The notes beneath the pieces are model-generated. The model did no database searches. It was not told the origin of the DNA and was given only the letters and a program-made list of their open reading frames with translations. DNA of 37,033 nucleotides, from positions 1-37,033 of the forward strand of contig JBOIEQ010000024.1 in assembly GCA_050741255.1 (NCBI GenBank), given 5' to 3'. A program made the translations under genes and the position numbers. The DNA comes from CAZXNF01 sp050741255 (GTDB lineage Bacteria > Pseudomonadota > Gammaproteobacteria > Burkholderiales > SG8-41). The number at the start of each line of letters is the position of its first letter. Position 1 is the stretch's first letter. This document shows positions 15,962 through 23,990 of this stretch, piece by piece.

Positions 15962-16921
15962 TTACTGGCGCAGGCCCGCCGCCGCGATGACGGGCGCCCA
16001 GCGTGTGAGTTCGGATTTGATCAGCGCCCTGAACTCATCCGGCGTCGATACGCTGGCGTCCGCGCCCTGGGTCTGCATGCGTTCCCTGAGGTCGGGCGAA
16101 CTCATCGCCTTGACGATGGCACGGTTGAGTTCATTGATGACGGGCTTCGGAGTGTTGGCCGGCGCGAGGATCCCATACCACTGGGTGACCTTGAATTCCG
16201 GCACGCCGCTTTCTGCAATCGTGGGGATCTCGGGCGCAACGGCCAGTCGCTGCTCCGTCGATACGCCCAGCGCCCTGAGCTTGCCGGCCCGTACTTGCGG
16301 GAGTACCACGTTAACCGCCGGCATGACCATGGCGATCTGCCCGGCGATGACATCGATCGCGGCCAGTCCGGCGCTGCGATAAGGAACGTGGATAAGCTGA
16401 ATACCGGTCAGCATGTTGAAGTATTCGGTGGTCAGGTGATTGGCTCCGCCGGCACCGCCCGAGCCGTAACTGAGCGTGCCGGGTTTGGCCTTTGCGAGCG
16501 CAATGAACTGAACGATGCTGGTGGCCGGCAACGCGGGATTGACCACCATCAGCGCGGGCAGCCTGGCGACGAGTGATATCGGCGCAAAATCCTTGATGGC
16601 GTCGTACTTGAGCTTTGTGTCCATCGACGGATTGACCGCCAGGGTTCCGATGTGGCCCACGACCAGTGTGTAGCCGTCCGCCGCCGCGCTCGCCGCCAAT
16701 TCCATGCCGATGCTGCCGCCAGCGCCGCCGCGGTTGTCGGCAATGACCTGCTGCCGCAGCACCTCGCTCATGCCCTGACCGGCCTGCCGGCCGAGAATGT
16801 CGTTACCGCCGCCCGGCGCGAACGGAATGATCAGGCGTATCGGCTTGGTGGGAAATGCCTGGGCTATCGCCGGCACAGGTGCCAATAGTGAGATTGACAC
16901 CATCGCTGCGCTGATTTTCAT
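15962..16921 (-). CDS. Bug/TctC-family substrate-binding protein
   Basis: A 319-residue Bug protein whose signal peptide ends near residue 20 (AIAQ). Motifs are LIIPFAPGGGNDILGR, VIADNRGGAGGSIG, AADGYTLVVGHIGTLA, LKYDAIKDFAPI and VPYRSAGLAAIDVI. YRS replaces YKG at the pocket edge, and the DNR motif has ADNR. It ends AAAGLRQ. A GGAGGAG ribosome site precedes the ATG. It lies between MmgE/PrpD (65 bp upstream) and a dioxygenase (28 bp downstream), one of two Bugs in this cluster. Two distinct binding proteins for one set of enzymes suggest two related ligands. Confidence 0.92.
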   Translation of the reverse strand: MKISAAMVSISLLAPVPAIAQAFPTKPIRLIIPFAPGGGNDILGRQAGQGMSEVLRQQVIADNRGGAGGSIGMELAASAAADGYTLVVGHIGTLAVNPSMDTKLKYDAIKDFAPISLVARLPALMVVNPALPATSIVQFIALAKAKPGTLSYGSGGAGGANHLTTEYFNMLTGIQLIHVPYRSAGLAAIDVIAGQIAMVMPAVNVVLPQVRAGKLRALGVSTEQRLAVAPEIPTIAESGVPEFKVTQWYGILAPANTPKPVINELNRAIVKAMSSPDLRERMQTQGADASVSTPDEFRALIKSELTRWAPVIAAAGLRQ

Positions 16922-16986
16922 GTTGCCTGCTCCTCCTTGCCCGTTTTACTTGTGTTGGCTGCGGTTGCCATTCGTGTCACGGATCG

Positions 16987-18345
16987 TCATCCCGGCGTCA
17001 CGGCCGCCCGCAAGGGTTCCATGCCGGGAAGGTCGTCGAGTTCCCAGCAGTGCTGGATCAGGCGGTCTGTCTGCATGGAAGTCAGCACGCCCTCGGCAAG
17101 GCCCGACACCTTCAGCTCCAGGTCGCGATCGCTCATCGGCCGCTCAAGTGTTCCGAGTGCCTGCTCGACGTGCGTCGTCAGCGTCCTGCCGTCTTTGAGA
17201 TGAATGCGCACATGGGCTTCGTTCTTGCCGAACCCGGGTTCCGCCACCGCAGAGATTCTTTCCCGCAGCATGCTCACTTCGTGATCGCCGGCCTTCGCAT
17301 CGACGAACTGTTGCTCGCCCGCTTTGCCTTCGACCAGCGCGGCCGCGATCGCGTGCGTCAGGCTGATCTTTGCTTCCAGCCCGTTTTTCGGCTGCCTGAT
17401 GCCGTTCGCCTTGATGACTCGCGGGAAGACCTGCAGTTCCACTTTCTCGATCTGCACCGGGGTCAGGTCATGTTCCGCGCGCAACTGGAGGCACCCCGCA
17501 ACGGACGGATGCATGCCGATCGCGCAGGCGTAAGGCTTGTATGTGTTTCGCGAGACTTGAAATCGTTCGCCCAATCCAGCCGTGACCGAAGCAAGCCGCT
17601 CCGATGAACCCATCAGATCCGCGAAGCCGACCGCCGGTGCCTCCACCACGTTCTCGGCGCTTGTGAAATCTGCGGCGGCGAGCAACGCCGCCAGGACGCC
17701 GCTGCTGGCGGCACGCCCGGGACTGAAGCTCTTCGTCATCGTGCCGTGCGTGGCGCGCAAGCCGGCCGATTGCGCTGCGGCCAAGCCCAGCGCCCACGTC
17801 ATCTGCTGTTCGTTGAGTCGCAGCAGCCGGCCGGCGCAGGCGGCAGCACCAAATGCGCCCATCGTGCTCGTGAGGTACCAGCCGACGTTGTCCGACGGAT
17901 AAACGGCGTTTCCAATGCGGCATTCCACCTCGATTCCCAGCAGGAAAGCATGCAGAAGTTCCTGGCCCGTGCTGCCTGCCTGCTCCGCGAGCGCCGCGGC
18001 CGCCGGGCCGACGGGTCCTGCCGGATGCAGGACGATCTTATCGCCGCTGTGCGCATCGTCGAAGTCGAGCACCAGCGAACTCATGGCATTGATCAGCGTC
18101 GCCTGCACGACATCGAGTCTGTCCCGGCGTCCGATCACCGTCGCGCGCGGTGCTCCCGAGAGGTCTCGCACGACCTGCATGGCTTTTTCAACCGCTTCGT
18201 GGCGGCAGCCGCCGACCGCGCAACCGATCCAGTTCAGAAAGGAGCGTTTGGCCTCGTGCAGCACTGCCGCGGGAGTGTCGCCAGGGCGCGCGCCGACCAC
18301 GTAACGCGCAAGCATGCGGGTGACTTCGGTCACCGGTTCGGTCAT
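16987..18345 (-). CDS. MmgE/PrpD family protein
   Basis: A 452-residue member of the 2-methylcitrate dehydratase (PrpD)/cis-aconitate decarboxylase/MmgE fold. These cytosolic enzymes dehydrate or decarboxylate polycarboxylates. Typical segments are LNWIGCAVGG near 40, LDFDDAHSGD near 90, HPAGPVGPAAAALAEQ, GTMTKSFSPGRAASSGVLAALLA near 205, and NTYKPYACAIGMHP with the conserved Lys and His. The ATG at 18345 lies 16 bp after the stop of the dioxygenase gene; longer frames only add antisense of that gene. As second gene of the cluster it probably acts on the product of the dioxygenase or on the imported acid. The other MmgE/PrpD here (20284) is only distantly related. Confidence 0.9.
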   Translation of the reverse strand: MTEPVTEVTRMLARYVVGARPGDTPAAVLHEAKRSFLNWIGCAVGGCRHEAVEKAMQVVRDLSGAPRATVIGRRDRLDVVQATLINAMSSLVLDFDDAHSGDKIVLHPAGPVGPAAAALAEQAGSTGQELLHAFLLGIEVECRIGNAVYPSDNVGWYLTSTMGAFGAAACAGRLLRLNEQQMTWALGLAAAQSAGLRATHGTMTKSFSPGRAASSGVLAALLAAADFTSAENVVEAPAVGFADLMGSSERLASVTAGLGERFQVSRNTYKPYACAIGMHPSVAGCLQLRAEHDLTPVQIEKVELQVFPRVIKANGIRQPKNGLEAKISLTHAIAAALVEGKAGEQQFVDAKAGDHEVSMLRERISAVAEPGFGKNEAHVRIHLKDGRTLTTHVEQALGTLERPMSDRDLELKVSGLAEGVLTSMQTDRLIQHCWELDDLPGMEPLRAAVTPG

Positions 18346-18361
18346 TTCCCGATCACTCCGG

Positions 18362-19264
18362 TTAGTACGGTGCAGACCCGATGACCGTCGTGCGGTGCAT
18401 GCGCCGACGCAACGGAAGCGCAAAATCCGAAATCGCGCGATGCTGGGCGGAGCAGTTGTCCCAGATCACGAGGTCGCCGACTTTCCAGCTGTGACGATAG
18501 AGGAACTCGGGTCTGATCACGTGCGCGAACAGCTCCTGCAGCAACACCTCCGCCTCGGCCTGCGGCATGCCCACGATGCCCGTATTCATGCCCGCGCTGA
18601 CGTAAAGACATTTGCGGCCGGTGAACGGGTGCGTTCTGACGATGGGATGCGCGACGTCGGGAACCTTTTTCTTCTGGTCCTCGGTCAGGTTCTCGCGCAC
18701 GCCGCCAGCCTGGCGGATCTTTTCCGCGCGGCGGTCGTACTGACCGGCGTAACTGTGGATGGCCTTCAATCCCGCCAGGCGCGACTTCATGCCGGCCGAC
18801 AACGCGTCATATGCCTCGTACGTGCTGGAGAACATCGTGTCACCCAGCGCTTTTCCATCCTGCACCGGTACTTCGACCGCATAGAGGATCGTGCAGCGGC
18901 TCGGTTCGGCGAGATAGGACAGATCGGTGTGCCAATGATGCCCGGCGTCCATGTTGCCGATCGGCAGCCCGCCTTCAATGATGTTCGAGACGATCAGAAC
19001 CTCGGGGTGGCCCGGCAACAGATACTGGCTGAGCAGATTGACATCGAGCCGGCCGAACCGCGCGGAGAATTCCACCTGGCGCTCGGCGCCCAGTTTCTGG
19101 TCACGGAAGAAGATCACGGACTTGTCGTTCAGGACGTCATCGATCTCCCTGAACGTCGCGTCGGACATGTCCCGGGACAGGTCGACGCCCTTGATCTCGA
19201 ACCCGAGCGGCGCTCCATACCCTCGGACTTTGATGCGCTCGCCGACCGCCGCGCCTGCACTCAT
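18362..19264 (-). CDS. TauD/TfdA-family Fe(II)/2-oxoglutarate dioxygenase, first gene of cluster
   Basis: The 300-residue enzyme has iron ligands H112/D114 (WHTDLSYLAEP) and H275 (WDNCSAQHRAISDF), with 2-oxoglutarate Arg 291 (HRTTVIG). It is the closest relative here of the dioxygenase at 14166-15035. It opens the minus-strand cluster dioxygenase, MmgE/PrpD, Bug, dioxygenase, dioxygenase, Bug, mandelate-racemase-type enzyme. The intergenic space to the divergent IclR gene holds a palindrome with an extra half-site about 50-80 bp upstream of its ATG, so the IclR protein very probably controls this operon. The substrate is unknown. Confidence 0.92.
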   Translation of the reverse strand: MSAGAAVGERIKVRGYGAPLGFEIKGVDLSRDMSDATFREIDDVLNDKSVIFFRDQKLGAERQVEFSARFGRLDVNLLSQYLLPGHPEVLIVSNIIEGGLPIGNMDAGHHWHTDLSYLAEPSRCTILYAVEVPVQDGKALGDTMFSSTYEAYDALSAGMKSRLAGLKAIHSYAGQYDRRAEKIRQAGGVRENLTEDQKKKVPDVAHPIVRTHPFTGRKCLYVSAGMNTGIVGMPQAEAEVLLQELFAHVIRPEFLYRHSWKVGDLVIWDNCSAQHRAISDFALPLRRRMHRTTVIGSAPY

Positions 19265-19310
19265 TGCCGCCCCCGTACCCCGGCCGCCTGCCGGAATGGC
19301 TTAATATTGT

Positions 19311-19342
19311 GTGTTCCGATAATCGGAACGGTGTTCCGATAA
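19311..19342. promoter_or_regulatory. Probable IclR operator: palindrome plus third half-site
   Basis: GTTCCGAT-A-ATCGGAAC (19313-19329) is a perfect 8+1+8 palindrome. A third half-site GTTCCGAT lies at 19333-19340, so GTGTTCCGATAA is repeated directly at 19311 and 19331, exactly 20 bp apart. It lies between the divergent dioxygenase cluster and the IclR gene. IclR-family regulators bind such palindromes and often several half-sites. Confidence 0.75.
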
Positions 19343-19365
19343 AAAGTAATCGTAAAGGGAGTCGC

Positions 19366-20166
19366 TTGCGCTCGTCAAGCACGACCGGCGTCACGCGTCG
19401 GGATAAACTCCCGTCCGTCATGCTGGACAAAACGCTGTTGAAAGGACTCGCGGTGATTGAGTCCCTCGGGAAAAGCGATCACGCGCGCGGCGTATCGGAG
19501 ATCTCGCGGGAGTTGAATCTGTCGAAAACAGCCACGCATCGACTGCTGCAAACGCTGGTCAGCGCGCGCTATGTCATGCGGGACGAGAAGACCGAGGGCT
19601 ACCGCCTGACGACAAAAACCTGGGAAATCGGGTCCAGGGTTCTCGCCAGGCTGGACATCAAGCAACTGGGCGCCACCTACCTGCAGCGGCTTGCGAAGCA
19701 GTGCAACGAGAGCGTCCATATCACGGTGCTGGACGGCAATGAAGTGATCTACATCGACAAGATCGACAGTCCCCACCCGTTGCGCACGTACTCGCTGGTC
19801 GGCGGCCGTGCGCCGGCGCATTGCGTGGCGACCGGGAAAGCCTTGCTCGCGCATCAGGGCGACGAATTGATTGCGCAAGTCGGGACTTCCCTGAAGGGTT
19901 ACACGAAGCGCACGATCACGACCATGGCAGCGCTCCAGAAGGAACTCAAGCAGGTTCGCACCAGGGGTTATGCCGTAAACCGCGGAGAATGGCGGGACGA
20001 CATATACAGCGTTGGCGCGCCCGTTTTCAATGCGCAGGGACGCTGCGTGGCCGCTATGGGCATCTCGGCGCCTGCCAACCGCATGCAGGGAAGCGTCGAA
20101 AAACTGGGGCGGCTGGTCTCCAGGTTGGCGATGGAATTCTCGGGCAGTTTGGGGCACGCCGCTTAA
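19366..20166 (+). CDS. IclR-family transcriptional regulator (TTG start preferred)
   Basis: An N-terminal winged helix-turn-helix (KGLAVIESLG, then VSEISRELNLSKTATHRLLQ and GYRLT) is followed by the IclR effector domain: SVHITVLDGNEVIYIDKID, RAPAHCVATGKALLA, RTRGYAVNRGEWRDDIYSVG and AAMGISAPANRM. The Cys in HCVATGKA and the GE motif are typical effector-pocket residues for small organic acids. I chose TTG 19366 (266 residues) because AAAGGGAG precedes it; ATG 19420 (248 residues) has no ribosome site, and longer frames run through the operator. It is divergent from the dioxygenase cluster and upstream of a co-directional MmgE/PrpD-Bug series, so it could regulate both sides. Confidence 0.88.
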   Translation: MRSSSTTGVTRRDKLPSVMLDKTLLKGLAVIESLGKSDHARGVSEISRELNLSKTATHRLLQTLVSARYVMRDEKTEGYRLTTKTWEIGSRVLARLDIKQLGATYLQRLAKQCNESVHITVLDGNEVIYIDKIDSPHPLRTYSLVGGRAPAHCVATGKALLAHQGDELIAQVGTSLKGYTKRTITTMAALQKELKQVRTRGYAVNRGEWRDDIYSVGAPVFNAQGRCVAAMGISAPANRMQGSVEKLGRLVSRLAMEFSGSLGHAA

Positions 20167-20283
20167 AGCAGTCGCTTGCCTGCGAGCACATACAACGAGG
20201 CCCTGACGGGATGATATCGTCGGCGCCCTGAATCCGACCCTGGCACCGCGAATGCGGAAACGAAGAAGCGAGGAGCAGCCACA

Positions 20284-21699
20284 TTGACGACCAGCCATCC
20301 CGTCGTTCCGGAGTCCGCACGCGACGCCACACGCACGCTGGCGAAGTTCGCTGCATCGCTCACCTACGAGCGCCTGCCCGCCGAAGTGGTGGCGAAGGCC
20401 AGAATCTGTCTGCTTGATACACTGGGCTGCTGCCTGTTCGGTGCGACGCTGCCGGCCGTGCGCAAACTTGCGGCGATGGCGGCCGAAGAGGGGCCGGGCG
20501 GCAAGGCGACGGTGATGGGTTTTCCGCTGCGTACGTCGGCATCGATGGCGGCATTGGTGAACGCCACCGGTGCGCATGGCTTCCAGCTCGACGAAATCCA
20601 TATCCAGGCTACGCTGCACCCCGGTTCGGTGGCCGTTCCGGCGGCATGGGCGCTTGCGGAAACCGACGTCGACGTGAATGGACGCGCCTTGATCACCGCG
20701 CTGGTGGCCGGCTACGAAACCGGTCTGCGGGTGGGGCTGGCGGCCAAGGGGGCGATCTTCACGCGCGGATATCATAGTCAGGGCGCCACCGGCGCACTGG
20801 TCGCGGGTGCAAGCGCGGGGCGGCTGCTGGGTCTTGATGCGCTGCAGATGCAGCATGCGATCGGCATCGCTGGCTCGCAGGCCGCGGGCCTGATGGCGGT
20901 GCAGGAAGGCGCGATGGCCAAGGGCTTCCATTCCGGTCGCGCGGCGCAGAGTGGCGTGTACGGCGCCAAACTCGCGAAACTCGGTTTCACCGGCATCCCG
21001 AATGTGCTCGAAGCACCCTACGGCGGTTTCCTCAGCACTATCGCAGACGGCGAATACGACGCTGTTGCGCTGACCGCGGAACTGGGCGAGCGCTGGGAGA
21101 TCCTGAACGTCGGATTCAAGCCCGCCCCCGCGTCCAATGGCAGCATCACCGCGATGACCGCGCTGGACCAGCTGATGCACGAACACAATCTGAAGGCCGC
21201 AGACATAGAGCGCGTCACCGCTTTCGTCAGTACCAACACGCTGCACCACTGCGGCTGGGAATACACACGGGACAAAGTGCAGGGTGTCCTCGCGGCGCAG
21301 ATGAACCTGCGTTACGGCCTTGCGATCATGGCGCTGGAGCGCGAAGCTACCGCGCGGCAGTTTGCCGAGGACCGGCTGTTCCGGGGCGAGACCATGGACT
21401 TCGTCAGCCGCGTCCAGGTCGAGCACGAACCGAAGTACGACGGCAGCGGCGGCATCTACCGCGTGGCCTGTCGCCTCAGGGTTCGGCTGCGCAGCGGCGC
21501 GGAGCACGAGACCGAGGTGCTGTACCGCCCCGGCAGCAAGGAAACACCGATGTCCGGCGAGGACCTGCATCGAAAATTTCTTGGTCTTGCCACGCCTGTC
21601 GTCGGCGCGCAGGCGGCGCAAGCGCTGGTCGAGAGGCTGTCAACACTCGAGCGCCTGGAGAGCATTCGGCCGCTGTCTGGGCTGCTGACCCCGCAGTAA
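20284..21699 (+). CDS. MmgE/PrpD family protein (TTG start)
   Basis: The 471-residue protein has the family segments ICLLDTLGCCLFGA near 45, FQLDEIHIQATLHPGSVAVPAAWALAE near 105, EGAMAKGFHSGRAAQSGVYGAKLAKLGFTG near 225 and VGFKPAPASNGSITAM near 285. In other MmgE/PrpD enzymes (2-methylcitrate dehydratase, cis-aconitate decarboxylase) the Lys and His of the YKxxxxCxxxH region matter. Here the matching segment is FKPAPASNGS and has no His, so chemistry may differ. TTG at 20284 is preceded by GAGGAG at good spacing, and no ATG fits. It starts the plus-strand series downstream of IclR. Function as hydratase or decarboxylase is inferred only from family. Confidence 0.88.
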   Translation: MTTSHPVVPESARDATRTLAKFAASLTYERLPAEVVAKARICLLDTLGCCLFGATLPAVRKLAAMAAEEGPGGKATVMGFPLRTSASMAALVNATGAHGFQLDEIHIQATLHPGSVAVPAAWALAETDVDVNGRALITALVAGYETGLRVGLAAKGAIFTRGYHSQGATGALVAGASAGRLLGLDALQMQHAIGIAGSQAAGLMAVQEGAMAKGFHSGRAAQSGVYGAKLAKLGFTGIPNVLEAPYGGFLSTIADGEYDAVALTAELGERWEILNVGFKPAPASNGSITAMTALDQLMHEHNLKAADIERVTAFVSTNTLHHCGWEYTRDKVQGVLAAQMNLRYGLAIMALEREATARQFAEDRLFRGETMDFVSRVQVEHEPKYDGSGGIYRVACRLRVRLRSGAEHETEVLYRPGSKETPMSGEDLHRKFLGLATPVVGAQAAQALVERLSTLERLESIRPLSGLLTPQ

Positions 21700-21950
21700 T
21701 TGCAGGCAGCGGCGCCCGACAAAGGCAGTTCCTGGAACTTTGCGCTGTCCGTTCTGCTGCTGCACGCACCCCCTTGGTGCAAGGCCGTTCTCCCCAGGGT
21801 TGCACGCATGCTGTTTGCAAGCTTATGGGTAGCGAAGGCGCCAGCGCCAGAGACGTATCGAGTGAGTCGAGTGAGGGCAGTTCAGGTATAAAGGCGGGGG
21901 CCGCGACAATACGTTCTCAAAAACCCGGCCCCCCAGAACCCGGAGGACTC

Positions 21951-22931
21951 ATGCCATCCCGATTTTTCACTCTGGCCGCGCGGATCGCCGCGCTGCTGGT
22001 CTGTTGCGCCGCCGGTTTCGCCGCGGCGCAGACCGCCTATCCCGCCAAGCCCGTGCGCGTGGTGATCCCGTGGCCACCCGGCGGCGCCAACGACATCGCC
22101 GGGCGCATCGTTAGCGCGAAGTTGGCGGAATCCATGGGCCAGCAGTTCCCGGTGGACAATCGTGGCGGCGCGGCGGGCACCATCGGTGCCGATTTCGTGG
22201 CCAAGGCGCCGTCCGACGGCTACACGCTGATGATCCATTCGGTGACGCACGTCGGCAACGCGCATCTCTACAAGAAGCTGCCGTACGACACGCTGAAGGA
22301 CTTCACGCCGGTCGCGCTGCTCACCTCGCAGAACGCGGTGCTGACGGTACATCCGTCGCTGCCGGTGAAGACGGTGAAGGAGTTCGTCGCGCTCGCCAAG
22401 TCGCGACCGGGCGAAATCGTCTATTCGTCGTCCGGCAACGGCGGCATTCCGCATCTGTCGATGGCGCTGCTGGAATCGATGACGGGGATCAAGCTCATCC
22501 ACGTGCCCTACAAGGGCGGCGGGCCGCAGGTGATCGCGCTGCTCTCCGGCGAAACGCAGGCATCGCCCGCGACGACCGCTTCCGTGATCCAGCACGTCAA
22601 GTCCGGACGCCTGCGCGCGCTGGGCGTGACGCCGGCGAAGCGCCTGAACGCGCTGCCCGACGTGCCGACCATCGCGGAGTCCGGCGTGCCCGGTTACGAA
22701 ATGAGCGCCTGGATCGGGCTCATGGCGCCGGCCGGCACGCCGAAGGCGATCGTCGACAAGCTGAACGCCGAAGCCAACAAGGCGCTGAAACAGCCCGACG
22801 CGGCGCAGACCCTGGCCGACCAGGGGCTCGACCCGTGGATCGGCAGCCAGGAGGAATTTGCCGCGCGGTTCCGGTCGGACTATGACAAATACGAAAAGCT
22901 GATCAAGCTGATCGGCGCGCGCATCGATTGA
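21951..22931 (+). CDS. Bug/TctC-family substrate-binding protein (tandem duplicate, copy 1)
   Basis: A 326-residue Bug protein. The signal peptide ends near residue 25 (AAAQ), followed by VVIPWPPGGANDIAGR, FPVDNRGGAAGTIG, SDGYTLMIHSVTHVGNA, LPYDTLKDF and VPYKGGGPQVIALL. The next gene (22961) is about three quarters identical by eye, and even the leader CCCGGAGGAC before the ATG is repeated, so this is a tandem gene duplication. The APSDG segment replaces the usual APDG. The 251 bp upstream separate it from MmgE/PrpD and hold no gene I can support. The start is fixed by GGAGGAC ending 2 bases before the ATG. Confidence 0.93.
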   Translation: MPSRFFTLAARIAALLVCCAAGFAAAQTAYPAKPVRVVIPWPPGGANDIAGRIVSAKLAESMGQQFPVDNRGGAAGTIGADFVAKAPSDGYTLMIHSVTHVGNAHLYKKLPYDTLKDFTPVALLTSQNAVLTVHPSLPVKTVKEFVALAKSRPGEIVYSSSGNGGIPHLSMALLESMTGIKLIHVPYKGGGPQVIALLSGETQASPATTASVIQHVKSGRLRALGVTPAKRLNALPDVPTIAESGVPGYEMSAWIGLMAPAGTPKAIVDKLNAEANKALKQPDAAQTLADQGLDPWIGSQEEFAARFRSDYDKYEKLIKLIGARID

Positions 22932-22960
22932 GCGGCCGGTCCATCAGACCCGGAGGACGC

Positions 22961-23944
22961 ATGGAATCCCGAATGAATCAAAATGCAGCGCGGTGCGTCA
23001 TCGCGCTGCTGGCCTGCTGCGCCGCCGGTGCCGCCATAGCGCAGACCGCCTATCCCGCCAAGCCCGTGCGCGTGGTGGTGCCGTGGCCGCCGGGCGGCGG
23101 CAACGACATCGCGGGCCGCATCCTCGCCGCCCGGCTGGCGGAGTCCATGGGGCAGCAGTTTCCGGTGGACAACCGGGGCGGCGCCGGCGGCACCATCGGC
23201 GCGGATTTCGTGGCGAAGGCGGCGCCGGACGGCTACACGATCATGGTCCAGTCCGTGACGCACGTCGGCAACGCGCATCTCTACAAGAAGCTGCCGTACG
23301 ACACGCTGAAGGATTTCGCGCCGGTGGGCCTGATCACCGCGCAACTCGCGGTGCTCACCGTGCATCCGTCGCTGCCGGTGAAGTCGGTGAAGGAGTTCAC
23401 CGCGCTCGCCCGCGCGCGGCCCAACGAGATCCTCTATTCGACCGCCGGTAACGGCAGCATCCCGCACATGTCGATGGCGTTGTTCGCGCTGATGACCAAG
23501 ACGCAGCTCGTGCACGTGCCGTACAAGGGCGGCGGCCCGCAGGTCATCGCGCTGCTGGCCGGCGAATCGCAGGCGTCGTTCGCGACCGTCGCGTCCGTAA
23601 TTCAGCACATCAAGGCGGGCCGCCTGCGCGCGCTCGGTGTTTCCGCCGCGCAGCGTTCGAATACCCTGCCGGATACGCCGACAATCGCCGAGGCCGGTGT
23701 TCCGGGCTACGAGATGAGTCCGTGGATAGGGCTGTTCGCCCCCGCGGGCACGCCGCGCGCCGTCATCGACCGGCTCAACGCCGAAACCAACCGCGCGCTG
23801 AAGCTGCCGGAAGTGGCGCAGAGTCTGGGCGGGCAGGGCCTCGAACCGTGGCCCAGCACGCCGGAGGAGTTCGCCGTGCGGCTGAAGGCCGATTACGACA
23901 AGTACGGACAGCTGATCAAGCTGACCGGCGCACGCATCGATTGA
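22961..23944 (+). CDS. Bug/TctC-family substrate-binding protein (tandem duplicate, copy 2)
   Basis: A 327-residue Bug protein, the duplicate of the gene at 21951. Shared runs include QTAYPAKPVRVV, AESMGQQFPVDNRGGA, SVTHVGNAHLYKKLPYDTLK and VPYKGGGPQVIALL. The signal peptides differ more than the mature parts: this one has MESRMNQNAARCVIALL, so Met 6 could also start. The C-terminus LIKLTGARID matches copy 1 (LIKLIGARID). Differences cluster near residues 180-200 (NGSIPHMSMALFALMTKTQ against NGGIPHLSMALLESMTGIK), close to the second ligand-binding loop, suggesting altered ligand choice after duplication. It is followed by the SDR gene after 46 bp. Confidence 0.93.
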   Translation: MESRMNQNAARCVIALLACCAAGAAIAQTAYPAKPVRVVVPWPPGGGNDIAGRILAARLAESMGQQFPVDNRGGAGGTIGADFVAKAAPDGYTIMVQSVTHVGNAHLYKKLPYDTLKDFAPVGLITAQLAVLTVHPSLPVKSVKEFTALARARPNEILYSTAGNGSIPHMSMALFALMTKTQLVHVPYKGGGPQVIALLAGESQASFATVASVIQHIKAGRLRALGVSAAQRSNTLPDTPTIAEAGVPGYEMSPWIGLFAPAGTPRAVIDRLNAETNRALKLPEVAQSLGGQGLEPWPSTPEEFAVRLKADYDKYGQLIKLTGARID

Positions 23945-23990
23945 CGTACACGTTCAGACAACACCCACGCAGCAACAAGGAGAGCACCGC

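Noticed and set aside
19264..19365. Longer IclR product starting at TTG 19264
   Set aside because: It would translate through the palindromic operator and overlap the divergent gene's start; no ribosome site is present.
19375..21621. 748-codon open frame on the minus strand
   Set aside because: It is antisense to the IclR and MmgE/PrpD genes, with Arg/His/Gln-rich, low-complexity translation typical of a GC-rich shadow frame.
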